From AWTP1-13 sp963814055 (lineage in GTDB: Bacteria > Pseudomonadota > Alphaproteobacteria > Rhizobiales > Hyphomicrobiaceae), in contig CAWFBJ010000020.1 in NCBI GenBank assembly GCA_963814055.1, forward strand, positions 1 through 64,000: a stretch of DNA of 64,000 nt. The letters run 5' to 3'. Positions 45,468 through 53,847 of the stretch are shown here, in pieces; positions within the stretch are counted from its first letter, which is position 1, and every line of letters begins with the position of its first letter. Below the pieces are notes generated by a model. That model was not told the origin of the DNA and did not search any database. It saw nothing but the letters and a program-made list of their open reading frames with translations. The position numbers and the translations under genes were made by a program.

Positions 45468-45539
45468 CCCTCGTCCTGAGCCCGTCGAAGGACGGGCTGT
45501 GTTTGCCAATGCCGTGGTTCGACAGGCTCACCACTGGGG
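45468..45539. repeat. Two-hairpin dispersed repeat, locus 4
   Basis: Half-elements at 45468-45498 (core changed to GAGCCCGTCGAA) and 45512-45539 (TTCGACAGGCTCA). It lies between two convergent genes. Confidence 0.82.
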
Positions 45540-45579
45540 TCGGTGCGGGTTGGCCGGCTCAGCCCAAATCGAAAAGACG

Positions 45580-46803
45580 CTAGCGGCGGCGCCGCAGCAC
45601 GGCCACGACTTCCACGTGTGCCGAGAACAGGAACTGGTCAATGGGCGTCACGGCTTCGATGCTGTAGCCGCCGTCGACGAGAATGCGCAGGTCGCGCGCC
45701 AAGGTTCCCGGATCGCAAGACACTGCGACGACCAGCGGCACGAGCGATTGCGCCAGCCGCTCGGCTTGCGCCTTGGCACCGGCGCGCGGCGGATCGAACA
45801 CGATGGCGTCGAAGTCTTTCAACTCGCGCGCCGAAAGGGGCTCGCGGAACAGGTCGCGCAGTTTCGTCTCGATCGGCTTGAGCCCTTGTGCACGCCGGGC
45901 GGCGGCATCGAGCACGCCGATGGCGGCCTGGTCGCCGTCGACGGCGAGCACGCGGCCCCGGTGCGCGAGCGGCAAGGTGAAAGTCCCGACGCCGCAGAAC
46001 AAATCGGCCACGCGCTTGGATCTGCCGACGGCATCCACGACAAGCCGACTGATTTCCAGCTCCGCTGCTTCCGCCGCTTGAACAAAAATGCCGGGCGGTG
46101 GCACGACATCGACACCGCCGAAGGACAAAGCGGGCGCAGCGTGTTCGACTAGGGCTTCTCCATTGACGGTGATGCGAGCGATGCCGTGTGCGCCGGCAAT
46201 CTGGGCCAATCCAGCAATTATATCAGGGCCGAGGCGGCGAGCGTCGTGGTTGATGGAGACGTCCAGGCCGCCATGCGTCAGCAGCACGGTAAGCCGGATT
46301 TCGCGGCCCGGCATCGCCGCGGCGATGGACCTGAGCGCCCCTAGCCGGGTAACGATGGCGGGTTCCAGGATCGGGCACTCTTCGATGTCGACAAGATCGG
46401 TGCTCTTGCGGCGGTGATAGCCGAGCGTGACGGAGCCTCCCGCTTCCTGGCGCGCAGTGAGCACCGCACGCCGCCGCGACCCGAGCGCTATGCGCCGCAG
46501 GGGTGCGATCTCGGGCTGGAGCCCGTGCTGACGAAAGGCATCGACGACGATGCTGCGCTTCCAGTCGGCATAGAGACGGTCGCTCATGTGCTGGGCGACG
46601 CAGCCGCCACAGATGCCGAAGTGATGGCAGACCGGCGCCGCACGATCGCCGCTGGCAGGCGAAACGACGCCGGGCATGCCGTTTCCGGCAAGCCGCACCC
46701 GTTCCCCCGGCAGGGCAAAGGGCACATAGCGCGGTCCGTTGTTGGTTTCGGCTATGCCGTCGCCCTGTGCGCCCAGGCGGGCAATATCAAGCTCGATCGT
46801 CAC
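45580..46803 (-). CDS. TrmA/RumA-family RNA (uracil-C5)-methyltransferase
   Basis: A 407-aa S-adenosylmethionine-dependent RNA methyltransferase. The iron-sulphur motif is CHHFGICGGC plus a later Cys (ECPIL), about residues 59-150. The SAM-binding part is VADLFCGVGTFTLPLA; DAIVFDPPRAGA and the catalytic Cys in VVAVSCDPGTLARDL complete the active site. The N terminus (ELDIARLGAQGDGIAE) is a TRAM-like segment. Likely target is 23S rRNA or tRNA uridine. In related genomes such a gene follows dxs and tlyA; here a superoxide dismutase gene lies between. Confidence 0.93.
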   Translation of the reverse strand: MTIELDIARLGAQGDGIAETNNGPRYVPFALPGERVRLAGNGMPGVVSPASGDRAAPVCHHFGICGGCVAQHMSDRLYADWKRSIVVDAFRQHGLQPEIAPLRRIALGSRRRAVLTARQEAGGSVTLGYHRRKSTDLVDIEECPILEPAIVTRLGALRSIAAAMPGREIRLTVLLTHGGLDVSINHDARRLGPDIIAGLAQIAGAHGIARITVNGEALVEHAAPALSFGGVDVVPPPGIFVQAAEAAELEISRLVVDAVGRSKRVADLFCGVGTFTLPLAHRGRVLAVDGDQAAIGVLDAAARRAQGLKPIETKLRDLFREPLSARELKDFDAIVFDPPRAGAKAQAERLAQSLVPLVVAVSCDPGTLARDLRILVDGGYSIEAVTPIDQFLFSAHVEVVAVLRRRR

Positions 46804-47025
46804 TGTTCATCCTAATGCGTCGCGGCAGCACCGTTGGCTTGGTGCCGCGTCGGCCAGGCGTAAAGGTCACGGTTATTTGATGTCCGGCACCATGGTCCAA
46901 GGCATCCGCCACGCATCCTTTTCCGTAAGCACACATCATTCCGAACCGAGGCAACCTGCATTGATGAAGCTGGTTGCAGGAAGAATGATACTATCCCTAC
47001 CCGCACGGGAACTATGGAGAATGCC

Positions 47026-47736
47026 ATGAATCGCAGACAGACCCTGAAGCTTCTGGCTGGGGCTGCCGCCTTCGCCGGTTCCGCAACGACGATCGGCCGC
47101 GCGGCGTTCGCGCAGGCCAAACCTGCCTTCGTGCTGCCGCCGCTCGGTTATCCCTACGAGGCGCTCGAGCCCCACATCGATACCGCGACGATGAACTTTC
47201 ATCACAAGAACCACCACAATGCGTTCATCACCAACCTCAATGGCCTGGTGGAAAAATATCCGGACCTGACCGCAAAGGCGCCCGAGGCGATCCTCTCCAA
47301 TCTGTCGGCGGTGCCGGACGCGGTACGCACACCGGTTCGCAACAACCTCGGCGGTCACTGGAACCACACGTTCTTCTGGGAACTGATGACGCCAGGCGGA
47401 GCCAAGGCGCCTGCTGGCGAGTTGAAGAGCGCAATTGACGGCACGTTCGGCGACTTCGACAAGATGAAGGCCGCCGTCAAGCAGGCGGCCGTCGGCCGGT
47501 TCGGCTCGGGCTGGGCATGGCTCGCGGTGAAGGACAAGAAGCTGACGATCTTCAACACGCCGTACCAGGATAGCCCACACATGGACAACGCCGCCATGGC
47601 GGTGGCCGGCATCGACGTGTGGGAGCACGCCTATTACCTGAAGCACCAGTACAAGCGCGGCGACTACGTCGACGCGTGGTGGAATGTGGTGAACTGGGAC
47701 AAGGCGGCCGCCAACTTCAAGAAGGCCACGGCGTAA
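47026..47736 (+). CDS. Exported Fe/Mn-family superoxide dismutase, Mn-type signature
   Basis: A 236-aa enzyme with an N-terminal Tat-like signal (NRRQTLKLLAGAAAFAGSAT, about 30 residues). The metal ligands are His in NFHHKNHHNAF, His in GGHWNHTFFW, Asp and His in VAGIDVWEHAYYLKH. GGHxNH and the Gln in YQDSPHMDN are the residues that mark the Mn type rather than the Fe type. GGAGA lies before ATG 47026. Export would place it in the periplasm, unusual for this enzyme class. A strong terminator follows. Confidence 0.92.
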   Translation: MNRRQTLKLLAGAAAFAGSATTIGRAAFAQAKPAFVLPPLGYPYEALEPHIDTATMNFHHKNHHNAFITNLNGLVEKYPDLTAKAPEAILSNLSAVPDAVRTPVRNNLGGHWNHTFFWELMTPGGAKAPAGELKSAIDGTFGDFDKMKAAVKQAAVGRFGSGWAWLAVKDKKLTIFNTPYQDSPHMDNAAMAVAGIDVWEHAYYLKHQYKRGDYVDAWWNVVNWDKAAANFKKATA

Positions 47737-47804
47737 GCGGAGGACTGTCCTATCGTGCCGGCGGGGCCTGAGGGCGAGAGCCGATCCCCAGGCTCCGCAC
47801 TCTA

Positions 47805-47873
47805 CCTCGTCCTGAGCTTGTCGAAGGACGGGCCGCGCGTGACAAGGCGTGGTTCGACAGGCTCACCACGGGG
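47805..47873. repeat. Two-hairpin dispersed repeat, locus 5
   Basis: Half-elements at 47805-47833 and 47848-47873, after the sod gene and before its terminator. Confidence 0.85.
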
Positions 47874-47908
47874 GCTACTCCGCGGCCCGGGATCGTTCGA
47901 AAAAAGAA

Positions 47909-47936
47909 GCCCTGGCGGTTACCGCCAGGGCTTTTT
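47909..47936. terminator. Bidirectional rho-independent terminator
   Basis: GCCCTGGCGG - TTA - CCGCCAGGGC is a perfect 10-bp stem followed by TTTTT on the plus strand; on the minus strand TTCTTTTTT follows. It serves the convergent sod and dxs genes. Confidence 0.92.
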
Positions 47937-48091
47937 CCTGCTGCCAGATGGGGGATACGAGGGGCAGCCCGGAAAGTTGGTCTAGGGACAAATCGTCCAT
48001 AGGCCCAACTCCAAGGGCGCGTCTAGATGGTCTTGAAAATCTCTAGTGCGTAAGCGCGGAATTTCTGTGGATACCCGACAAATGGCGCCGC

Positions 48092-50020
48092 TCAGGCACG
48101 CTCGGCCTGGGTGCCCTTGCCGAGTTCCCCGCCCAAGGCGGTAAGCACGGCAGTCACGATCTCGGGCGCGTTCAGACCGGCCTGCCCATACATCTTTTCG
48201 GGTTTGTCGTGCTCGATGAAGACATCCGGCAGCACGAGGGGACGGACCTTCAGGCCGCCGCGATCCAGAAGCCCTTCGCTCGCCAGATACTGCAGCACGT
48301 GGCTGGCGAAGCCGCCAACGGCGCCTTCCTCGACCGTGATCAGCACCTCGTGGTTCTTCGCCAGGCGGCGCACGAGGTCGTGGTCCAGCGGCTTGGCAAA
48401 CCTGGCGTCGGCGACGGTGGTCGAGAGACCGAACGCAGCAAGCTGATCGGCAGCCTTGAGACATTCGCCGAGGCGGGTGCCAAGCGACAACAAGGCAACC
48501 GTCGTGCCCTCGCGCACGATCCGTCCCTTGCCGATCTCGAGCGGGCGACCTTCCGCCGGCAGTTCCACACCGACGCCTTCGCCGCGCGGGTAGCGCACGG
48601 CAGATGGCCTGTCGTCGATGGCTGCCGCGGTGGCGACCATGTGCTTGAGTTCCGCCTCGTCGGCGGCCGCCATCAGCACGAAGTTCGGCAGGCAGCCGAG
48701 ATAGGCAAGATCGAAAGAGCCGGCGTGGGTCGGACCGTCGGCGCCCACGAGGCCGGCCCGGTCGAGCGCGAAGCGCACCGGCAAACGCTGGATCGCGACG
48801 TCGTGCACGACCTGGTCGTAGGCGCGCTGCAGGAATGTCGAGTAAATGGCCGCGAACGGCTTGAACCCTTCCGCCGCCAAGCCGGCGGCGAACGTCACGC
48901 CGTGCTGCTCGGCAATCCCGACATCGAAGGTGCGCTGCGGAAACTCTTTGGCAAACAGGTCGAGCCCGGTGCCGGCCGGCATCGCCGCCGTGATGGCGAC
49001 GATCTTGTCGTCCTTGCGCGCTTCCTCGATCAGGCTCTGCGCGAACACCTTGGTGTAGGAGGGCGCGTTCGGCTTGGCGGCCACCTGCGCGCCAGTGATG
49101 ACGTTGAAGCGATTGACGCCGTGGTACTTGTCGTCGGAGGCCTCGGCCGGTGCGTAGCCCTTGCCCTTCTTGGTGACGATGTGAACGAGGATCGGCCCTT
49201 GCCTGGCGTCGCGTACATTTTTCAGGACTGGCAGCAGCACATTGAGGTTGTGCCCATCGATGGGTCCCACGTAGTAGAAACCGAGTTCCTCAAACAGCGT
49301 GCCGCCCGTCCAGTAGGTGCGCGTGTATTCCTCGGCACGGGCGGCCTTCTCCTCCCAGAATTTCGGCAGCCGCTTGGCGAGCTGCTTTGCGACCTCGCGG
49401 AAGTGCAGGTAGGTGCCGCTGGAGCTGATGCGGGCGAGATAGTTCGATAGCGCGCCCACGGGTGGGGCAATCGACATGTCGTTGTCGTTGAGGATGACGA
49501 TCAGGCGCTCGTTGCGGGCACCGGCATTGTTCATGGCTTCGTAGGCCATGCCGGCGCTCATGGCGCCATCTCCGATCACGCACACCACGTTGTGCGATTT
49601 GCCCTCGAGGTCGCGGGCGACGGCCATGCCGAGGCCGGCCGAAATCGACGTGGAGGAATGGGCGGCACCGAACGGATCGTATTCGCTCTCCGTGCGTTTG
49701 GTGAAGCCGGATAGGCCGCCGGCCTGGCGCAAGGTGCGGATGCGGTCGCGGCGGCCGGTCAAAATCTTGTGCGGATAGGCCTGATGGCCGACGTCCCAGA
49801 TCAGCCGGTCGCGCGGGGTGTCGAACACGTGGTGCAGGGCAACGGTCAGTTCCACCACGCCCAACCCAGCACCCAGGTGGCCGCCCGTCACCGATACGGC
49901 GTCGATGGTTTCCCGGCGCAGCTCATCCACGACTTGGCGCAGGTCGGCCTCCGGCACGCGCCGCAGGTCGCCGGGCGTCTTGATCGTATCGAGCAGGGGC
50001 GTTCTGGACGCTTCAGTCAT
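48092..50020 (-). CDS. dxs: 1-deoxy-D-xylulose-5-phosphate synthase
   Basis: Dxs condenses pyruvate and glyceraldehyde 3-phosphate in the first step of the MEP isoprenoid pathway. This 642-aa enzyme is complete. DVGHQAYPHKILTGR and GDGAMSAGMAYEAMNNAG with NDNDMSI form the thiamine-diphosphate/Mg site; the transketolase-type middle domain has FDVGIAEQHGVTFAAGLA with the catalytic Glu; the C-terminal domain ends VLPDVFIEHDKPEKMY. ATG 50020 gives the normal start. It lies 164 bp after xseB, the usual order in Rhizobiales. Confidence 0.97.
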   Translation of the reverse strand: MTEASRTPLLDTIKTPGDLRRVPEADLRQVVDELRRETIDAVSVTGGHLGAGLGVVELTVALHHVFDTPRDRLIWDVGHQAYPHKILTGRRDRIRTLRQAGGLSGFTKRTESEYDPFGAAHSSTSISAGLGMAVARDLEGKSHNVVCVIGDGAMSAGMAYEAMNNAGARNERLIVILNDNDMSIAPPVGALSNYLARISSSGTYLHFREVAKQLAKRLPKFWEEKAARAEEYTRTYWTGGTLFEELGFYYVGPIDGHNLNVLLPVLKNVRDARQGPILVHIVTKKGKGYAPAEASDDKYHGVNRFNVITGAQVAAKPNAPSYTKVFAQSLIEEARKDDKIVAITAAMPAGTGLDLFAKEFPQRTFDVGIAEQHGVTFAAGLAAEGFKPFAAIYSTFLQRAYDQVVHDVAIQRLPVRFALDRAGLVGADGPTHAGSFDLAYLGCLPNFVLMAAADEAELKHMVATAAAIDDRPSAVRYPRGEGVGVELPAEGRPLEIGKGRIVREGTTVALLSLGTRLGECLKAADQLAAFGLSTTVADARFAKPLDHDLVRRLAKNHEVLITVEEGAVGGFASHVLQYLASEGLLDRGGLKVRPLVLPDVFIEHDKPEKMYGQAGLNAPEIVTAVLTALGGELGKGTQAERA

Positions 50021-50184
50021 GTCTGCTCCTCGGCTTGCGCCGCCAACCCGATGATATTCCTGCCAGCTGGGCATACGCCGCCCACGGAGACATTATAGTC
50101 CGATGCTTTTGGCAATGTGGAGACTTAGCGTCGCGGCCGCTCGACTCCCTTTCCCCGCTGAAGTGTGGGTAGAGGGAACCAAAC

Positions 50185-50445
50185 TCACTCCTGGGGCTTG
50201 AAAGGCTCCGTTCCCGTCGGGACCCCCGAGGGGCCCAGGGTCAGTTTCTCTACCTTGGCCTCGGCCTGTTTCAGCAGCCGGTCGCAGTGCTCTTTCAGGG
50301 CCTCACCGCGCTCATAGATGGTGATGCTTTCCTCGAGTTCCACGTCGCCGCGCTCGAGCCGGCCGACGATGGTTTCCAATTCCTTGAGCGCTCGCTCGAA
50401 GGTCATGTCCTTGATGTCGGTGTGCTTCACGACGGGTTTGGCCAT
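50185..50445 (-). CDS. xseB: Exodeoxyribonuclease VII small subunit
   Basis: An 86-aa all-helical protein with the XseB pattern: TFERALKELETIVGRLERGD, then LEESITIYERGEALKEHCDR and LLKQAEAKVEKL. It combines with XseA to degrade single-stranded DNA. ATG 50445 has AGG seven bases upstream; ATG 50451 is the alternative. It stands between the HDAC-like gene and dxs. Confidence 0.95.
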   Translation of the reverse strand: MAKPVVKHTDIKDMTFERALKELETIVGRLERGDVELEESITIYERGEALKEHCDRLLKQAEAKVEKLTLGPSGVPTGTEPFKPQE

Positions 50446-50491
50446 CGTCATACCTAAGAGTTCCGCATCGCTTGGTTGCGCCGTCCGCAAA

Positions 50492-51442
50492 TCAGCGTGC
50501 CGCATCCATCAGCACGTTGACGTGCACGGCGACCGATTTCGCCAGTGCGGCGAGGTTGTAGCCTCCTTCGAGCATCGATACCAGCCGCCCCTGTGCATGT
50601 TTGTCGGCGACCTCCGCGATCTTGGCCGTGGCCCAGCCGAAATCGGGCTCGGTGAGCTGTAAATTTGCCAGTGGATCGTCCCGGTGGGCGTCGAAGCCAG
50701 CGGAAATGATCATGATGTCGGGCGAGAAACTGCGCAGCGCCGGCAGGATGCGCGATTCGAACGCCTCCTTGAAGGGATCGCCGCCGTCGCCCGGTCGCAG
50801 CGGCGCGTTCCAGATGTTGCCGACTCCCGTCTCGTTCAGCGCGCCTGTGCCGGGGTAGAGGGGCATCTGGTGCGTGGAGCCCAAGTAAAGATCCTTGTCG
50901 CTCCAGAACACATCCTGCGTGCCATTGCCGTGATGGACGTCGAAATCGACGACGGCGATGCGTTCGGCGCCGTATTTCTTGCGTGCATACAAGCCGGCAA
51001 TGGCCGCGTTGGCGAAGATGCAAAAGCCCATGGCGCGCTCGCGCTCGGCGTGGTGTCCGCACGGCCGGACTTGGGCGAACACGTTCTTGATGCCCGACTT
51101 TGGATCGAACACGCGGTCGACTGCCATGAGCCCGGCGCCGACTGCACGCAAGGCAGGTTCCCATGAGGTGGCAGACAGCACCGTATCGGGATCGAGCCGG
51201 GCTGGTTCTTCGCCGGGGCCCGGGCGCGCGCTCTTCACCCATTCGACATAGGCGCGGGGGTGCGCCAACGTGATCTGGTCTTCCACGTCGTCGCGGAGGG
51301 GTGCTTCCTCGCGTTTGAGCTTGCCGAACAACTCGTGCGCCAGAACCTTGTCGATCGCCCGCATGCGATCGGGCCGCTCGGGATGGCCGGGGCCGGTGTC
51401 ATGCTCGACGAAGGAAGGATGGGTGATGAGAAGGGTGCTCAT
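50492..51442 (-). CDS. Histone-deacetylase-family amidohydrolase
   Basis: A 316-aa zinc enzyme. HPERPDRMRAI near the start, the His pair in RPCGHHAERERAMGF, and the metal ligands Asp/His in VDFDVHHGNGTQDVF and Asp in SAGFDAHRDDP are all present; the end has SMLEGGYNLAAL. Bacterial members deacetylate polyamines or other small amides, or act on proteins. The position upstream of xseB and dxs is conserved in Rhizobiales. Start ATG 51442. Confidence 0.94.
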   Translation of the reverse strand: MSTLLITHPSFVEHDTGPGHPERPDRMRAIDKVLAHELFGKLKREEAPLRDDVEDQITLAHPRAYVEWVKSARPGPGEEPARLDPDTVLSATSWEPALRAVGAGLMAVDRVFDPKSGIKNVFAQVRPCGHHAERERAMGFCIFANAAIAGLYARKKYGAERIAVVDFDVHHGNGTQDVFWSDKDLYLGSTHQMPLYPGTGALNETGVGNIWNAPLRPGDGGDPFKEAFESRILPALRSFSPDIMIISAGFDAHRDDPLANLQLTEPDFGWATAKIAEVADKHAQGRLVSMLEGGYNLAALAKSVAVHVNVLMDAAR

Positions 51443-51592
51443 GGAAGAGGCCGATCGCGCCTGACTTGCAAAAGAGATGGCGGCCATCTAGGCAGACAGG
51501 TGCGCCGATGTCATCCGCAAACCGCAGACCGGTTAAGCTGCGTCCGCTGCCGGTGCCATTGGTGAACTTACCGGGAAGCAGGAGCTGAACCG

Positions 51593-52270
51593 ATGTGCGG
51601 TAAGTTTACCCAGATGTACTCCTGGCAGGATGTGCATGCCTTCTCCCAGCCGCTCGGCGACAAGCGCGACGACGATGAAGTCGTGATCTCGACGCCGATG
51701 CGCATGGCGAAAATCATGCGCCTGGATGGGAATGGCGCGCGCGAGCTGGTCGAGATGCGATGGGGGTTTGCAGGCAGGGACGATACGGTGCCCACGCGGC
51801 CCAAACACATGCACGCGCGCGGCGAGACCGTGGATGCGCTGCCTACGTTCGCGCAGGCGTTTGCCTCTGCGCGCGGCATCCTCATGGTCCATACCTTCAA
51901 CGAGGGGGAGGAGCTGCCGAACGGCAGGACCAAGCAATGGGTCATCACTCCACAGGACGCCCAGCCTATCGCGATCGCCGTGATCTGCGAAGAATGGCGC
52001 AACGGGGAAGAAACGCTGCAGACCTTTGTGCAGGTGACAACGCCTGCGAACACGCTCATCTCGCGCATCACCGACCGGATGCCGGCAATCCTGCCGCGCG
52101 AGGCCTGGGCGACATGGCTTGGCGAGACGGATGCGCCACTGGCAGACGTGAAGGCATTGCTTCAGACTTATGAGGACGGTGGAAACTGGATCATGACGGA
52201 GCAGGCATCAAGCAAACCGCCCCGGAAACCGAGATCGCAGAAACCGAATTTGCAGCGCGACCTGTTCTAG
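51593..52270 (+). CDS. Divergent SRAP (YedK/HMCES-like) protein
   Basis: A 225-aa protein of the SOS-response-associated peptidase family, whose members crosslink to abasic sites in single-stranded DNA through Cys2. Here Cys2 is kept (MCGKFTQ), as are the WGF core (LVEMRWGFAG) and the segment ISRITDRMPAILPREAW. But the NARxET motif reads HMHARGETV (Asn changed to His), and the catalytic His of IHxRMP is Thr. The usual FYEW glutamate region is replaced by FNEGEELPNGRTKQW. The basic tail (SSKPPRKPRSQKPNLQRDLF) is extra. It may be a subfamily with changed chemistry. Confidence 0.85.
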   Translation: MCGKFTQMYSWQDVHAFSQPLGDKRDDDEVVISTPMRMAKIMRLDGNGARELVEMRWGFAGRDDTVPTRPKHMHARGETVDALPTFAQAFASARGILMVHTFNEGEELPNGRTKQWVITPQDAQPIAIAVICEEWRNGEETLQTFVQVTTPANTLISRITDRMPAILPREAWATWLGETDAPLADVKALLQTYEDGGNWIMTEQASSKPPRKPRSQKPNLQRDLF

Positions 52271-52298
52271 ACCGAACTCTTCGACGCAGGAGAATTGC

Positions 52299-53090
52299 AT
52301 GGCAGCCACCGACAAGATACTTGCCCGCAAGGAGGGCCGCGTAGGCACGCTCGTCTTCAACAACCCGGAGCGTCACAACGCGGTGTCGCTGGAAATGTGG
52401 GAGGCGGCCAGCAGGGTCGTCGAAGACTTTGCCAAAGATGCCGACGTGCGGGTGCTGATCGTGACCGGTGCCGGCGGCAAGGCCTTCGTTTCGGGTGCGG
52501 ATATTTCCAAGTTCGGGGATGAGCGCGCCACCGAGGCTGCTGTCGAGCGCTACAACAGCACCTCGCAGGGGTTCTATTCCAGCCTCTACAATTTCCCCAA
52601 GCCGACGATGGCCCAGATCCAGGGCTACTGCATCGGCGGCGGATTGAACCTGGCGATCAGCTGCGACCTGCGGTTCTGCACGCATGCCTCGCGCTTCGGC
52701 CTGCCGGCCGCGAAGCTCGGCCTCGGCTACGGCTATGCCGGCCTGAAGCGCTTCTTCGACACCATCGGTCCGTCCAATACCAAGGACATTTTCTTTTCGG
52801 CGCGCCAGTTCAGCGCTGCCGAGGCACAGGCGATGGGGGTGGTCAACAAGGTGCTTGCCGACAGCGAGCTCGTGAGCTTCGTGCGGGACTACGCCAACAC
52901 TATTGCCGAGAATGCGCCGCTCACGATCAACGCCATCAAGCAGATTGCCATCGAGGCCCTGAAGCCCGAGAGCGAGCGCGATCTCAAGCGCACCGCCGAT
53001 CTGGTTGCACGTTGCTTCGCCAGCCAGGACTACGTCGAAGGCCGCAACGCCTTCATGGAAAAGCGAAAGCCGGTATTTACGGGCAAGTGA
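52299..53090 (+). CDS. Enoyl-CoA hydratase/isomerase-family protein lacking both catalytic glutamates
   Basis: A 263-aa crotonase-fold protein. The oxyanion-hole region is GGKAFVSGADISKF; the second is GYCIGGGLNLAISCDLRF. In true hydratases the Glu of GGGxELA and the Glu of PExxLG act as acid and base; here they are Asn (GGGLNLA) and Ala (LPAAKLGLG). So a simple hydratase is unlikely; it may be an isomerase, hydrolase or decarboxylase-type crotonase. It follows the SRAP gene by 28 bp on the same strand. Confidence 0.9.
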   Translation: MAATDKILARKEGRVGTLVFNNPERHNAVSLEMWEAASRVVEDFAKDADVRVLIVTGAGGKAFVSGADISKFGDERATEAAVERYNSTSQGFYSSLYNFPKPTMAQIQGYCIGGGLNLAISCDLRFCTHASRFGLPAAKLGLGYGYAGLKRFFDTIGPSNTKDIFFSARQFSAAEAQAMGVVNKVLADSELVSFVRDYANTIAENAPLTINAIKQIAIEALKPESERDLKRTADLVARCFASQDYVEGRNAFMEKRKPVFTGK

Positions 53091-53248
53091 GCTGACGCAG
53101 CGTGCGGCGGCATGGTGTCACCGATTTGGCACCTTCTCGCCGCTATCTGGCCATGCTGGAACCCGTCCCGGTGTGACGCGTTGACGGTTGCAGAGTTTGC
53201 GGCAAAGGTTTAGCTGCAGTCGAGCGTCGCAGATTAGGAGATACGTTG

Positions 53249-53674
53249 ATGTCCAGCATTGGGGCCCGCGCGGTCAGTGCGCTACTGTTGACTGCAGCGC
53301 TCGCGTTCCTGTTCTGGCTCAGGCCGGGCCTTGAGCCTGGCATGCTCGCAGCAACGCCCGAGAACAGCATGTACGTGTTTGCGGGTATCTTCGCGGTCTT
53401 CTTCGTGTACCTCGTCGTGCAGGGCTATCCGATCTCGCATGGCAACATCGGCAGCTCGAGCGCCCATAACCTCGACAACATGATCTCGGGCATTCCGGCT
53501 ATCGCCGCCCTGTTCGGCATTTTCGTGCACTTTGCCGGCTTCTGGCCGCTGTCGCCGCTCAACCTTCTGCTCGCGGTGATGACCATGGCCGTGGTGGTCT
53601 ACGACCTGTGGGTGCTGGGCGGAGCCGCATCCAAGATCAATCGTCTGACCGACGAGTTCAAGGCGGAGCGATAA
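53249..53674 (+). CDS. Integral membrane protein of unknown function
   Basis: A 141-aa protein with four predicted membrane segments (AVSALLLTAALAFLFWL, MYVFAGIFAVFFVYLVVQG, IPAIAALFGIFVHFAGFW, LLLAVMTMAVVVYDLWVLG). GGAG lies 9 bases before ATG 53249. The loop YPISHGNIGSSSAHNLDNM is polar. No family was recognised. Confidence 0.7.
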   Translation: MSSIGARAVSALLLTAALAFLFWLRPGLEPGMLAATPENSMYVFAGIFAVFFVYLVVQGYPISHGNIGSSSAHNLDNMISGIPAIAALFGIFVHFAGFWPLSPLNLLLAVMTMAVVVYDLWVLGGAASKINRLTDEFKAER

Positions 53675-53718
53675 CCGTCTTTCCGGTTTCAGATTGAGCC
53701 GAGACAGTCTGCATCAAC

Positions 53719-53789
53719 CCAGTGGTGAGCCTGTCGAACCACGGCGTTGGGGTGTGCAGCCCGTCCTTCGACAAGCTCAGGACGAGGGC
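53719..53789. repeat. Two-hairpin dispersed repeat, locus 6
   Basis: Half-elements at 53719-53745 and 53761-53789; reverse orientation. It lies between convergent genes. Confidence 0.85.
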
Positions 53790-53847
53790 GAGCACGTTGT
53801 TGGGTGATTCCACCGAAGTCGGAAGACCTCTGGGCGCCTGCTGCTTT

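Noticed and set aside
48209..49450. 413-codon plus-strand open frame opposite dxs
   Set aside because: It is exactly antisense to a complete dxs gene, rich in Arg, Gly and Ala, with no RBS or family motif; a high-GC shadow.
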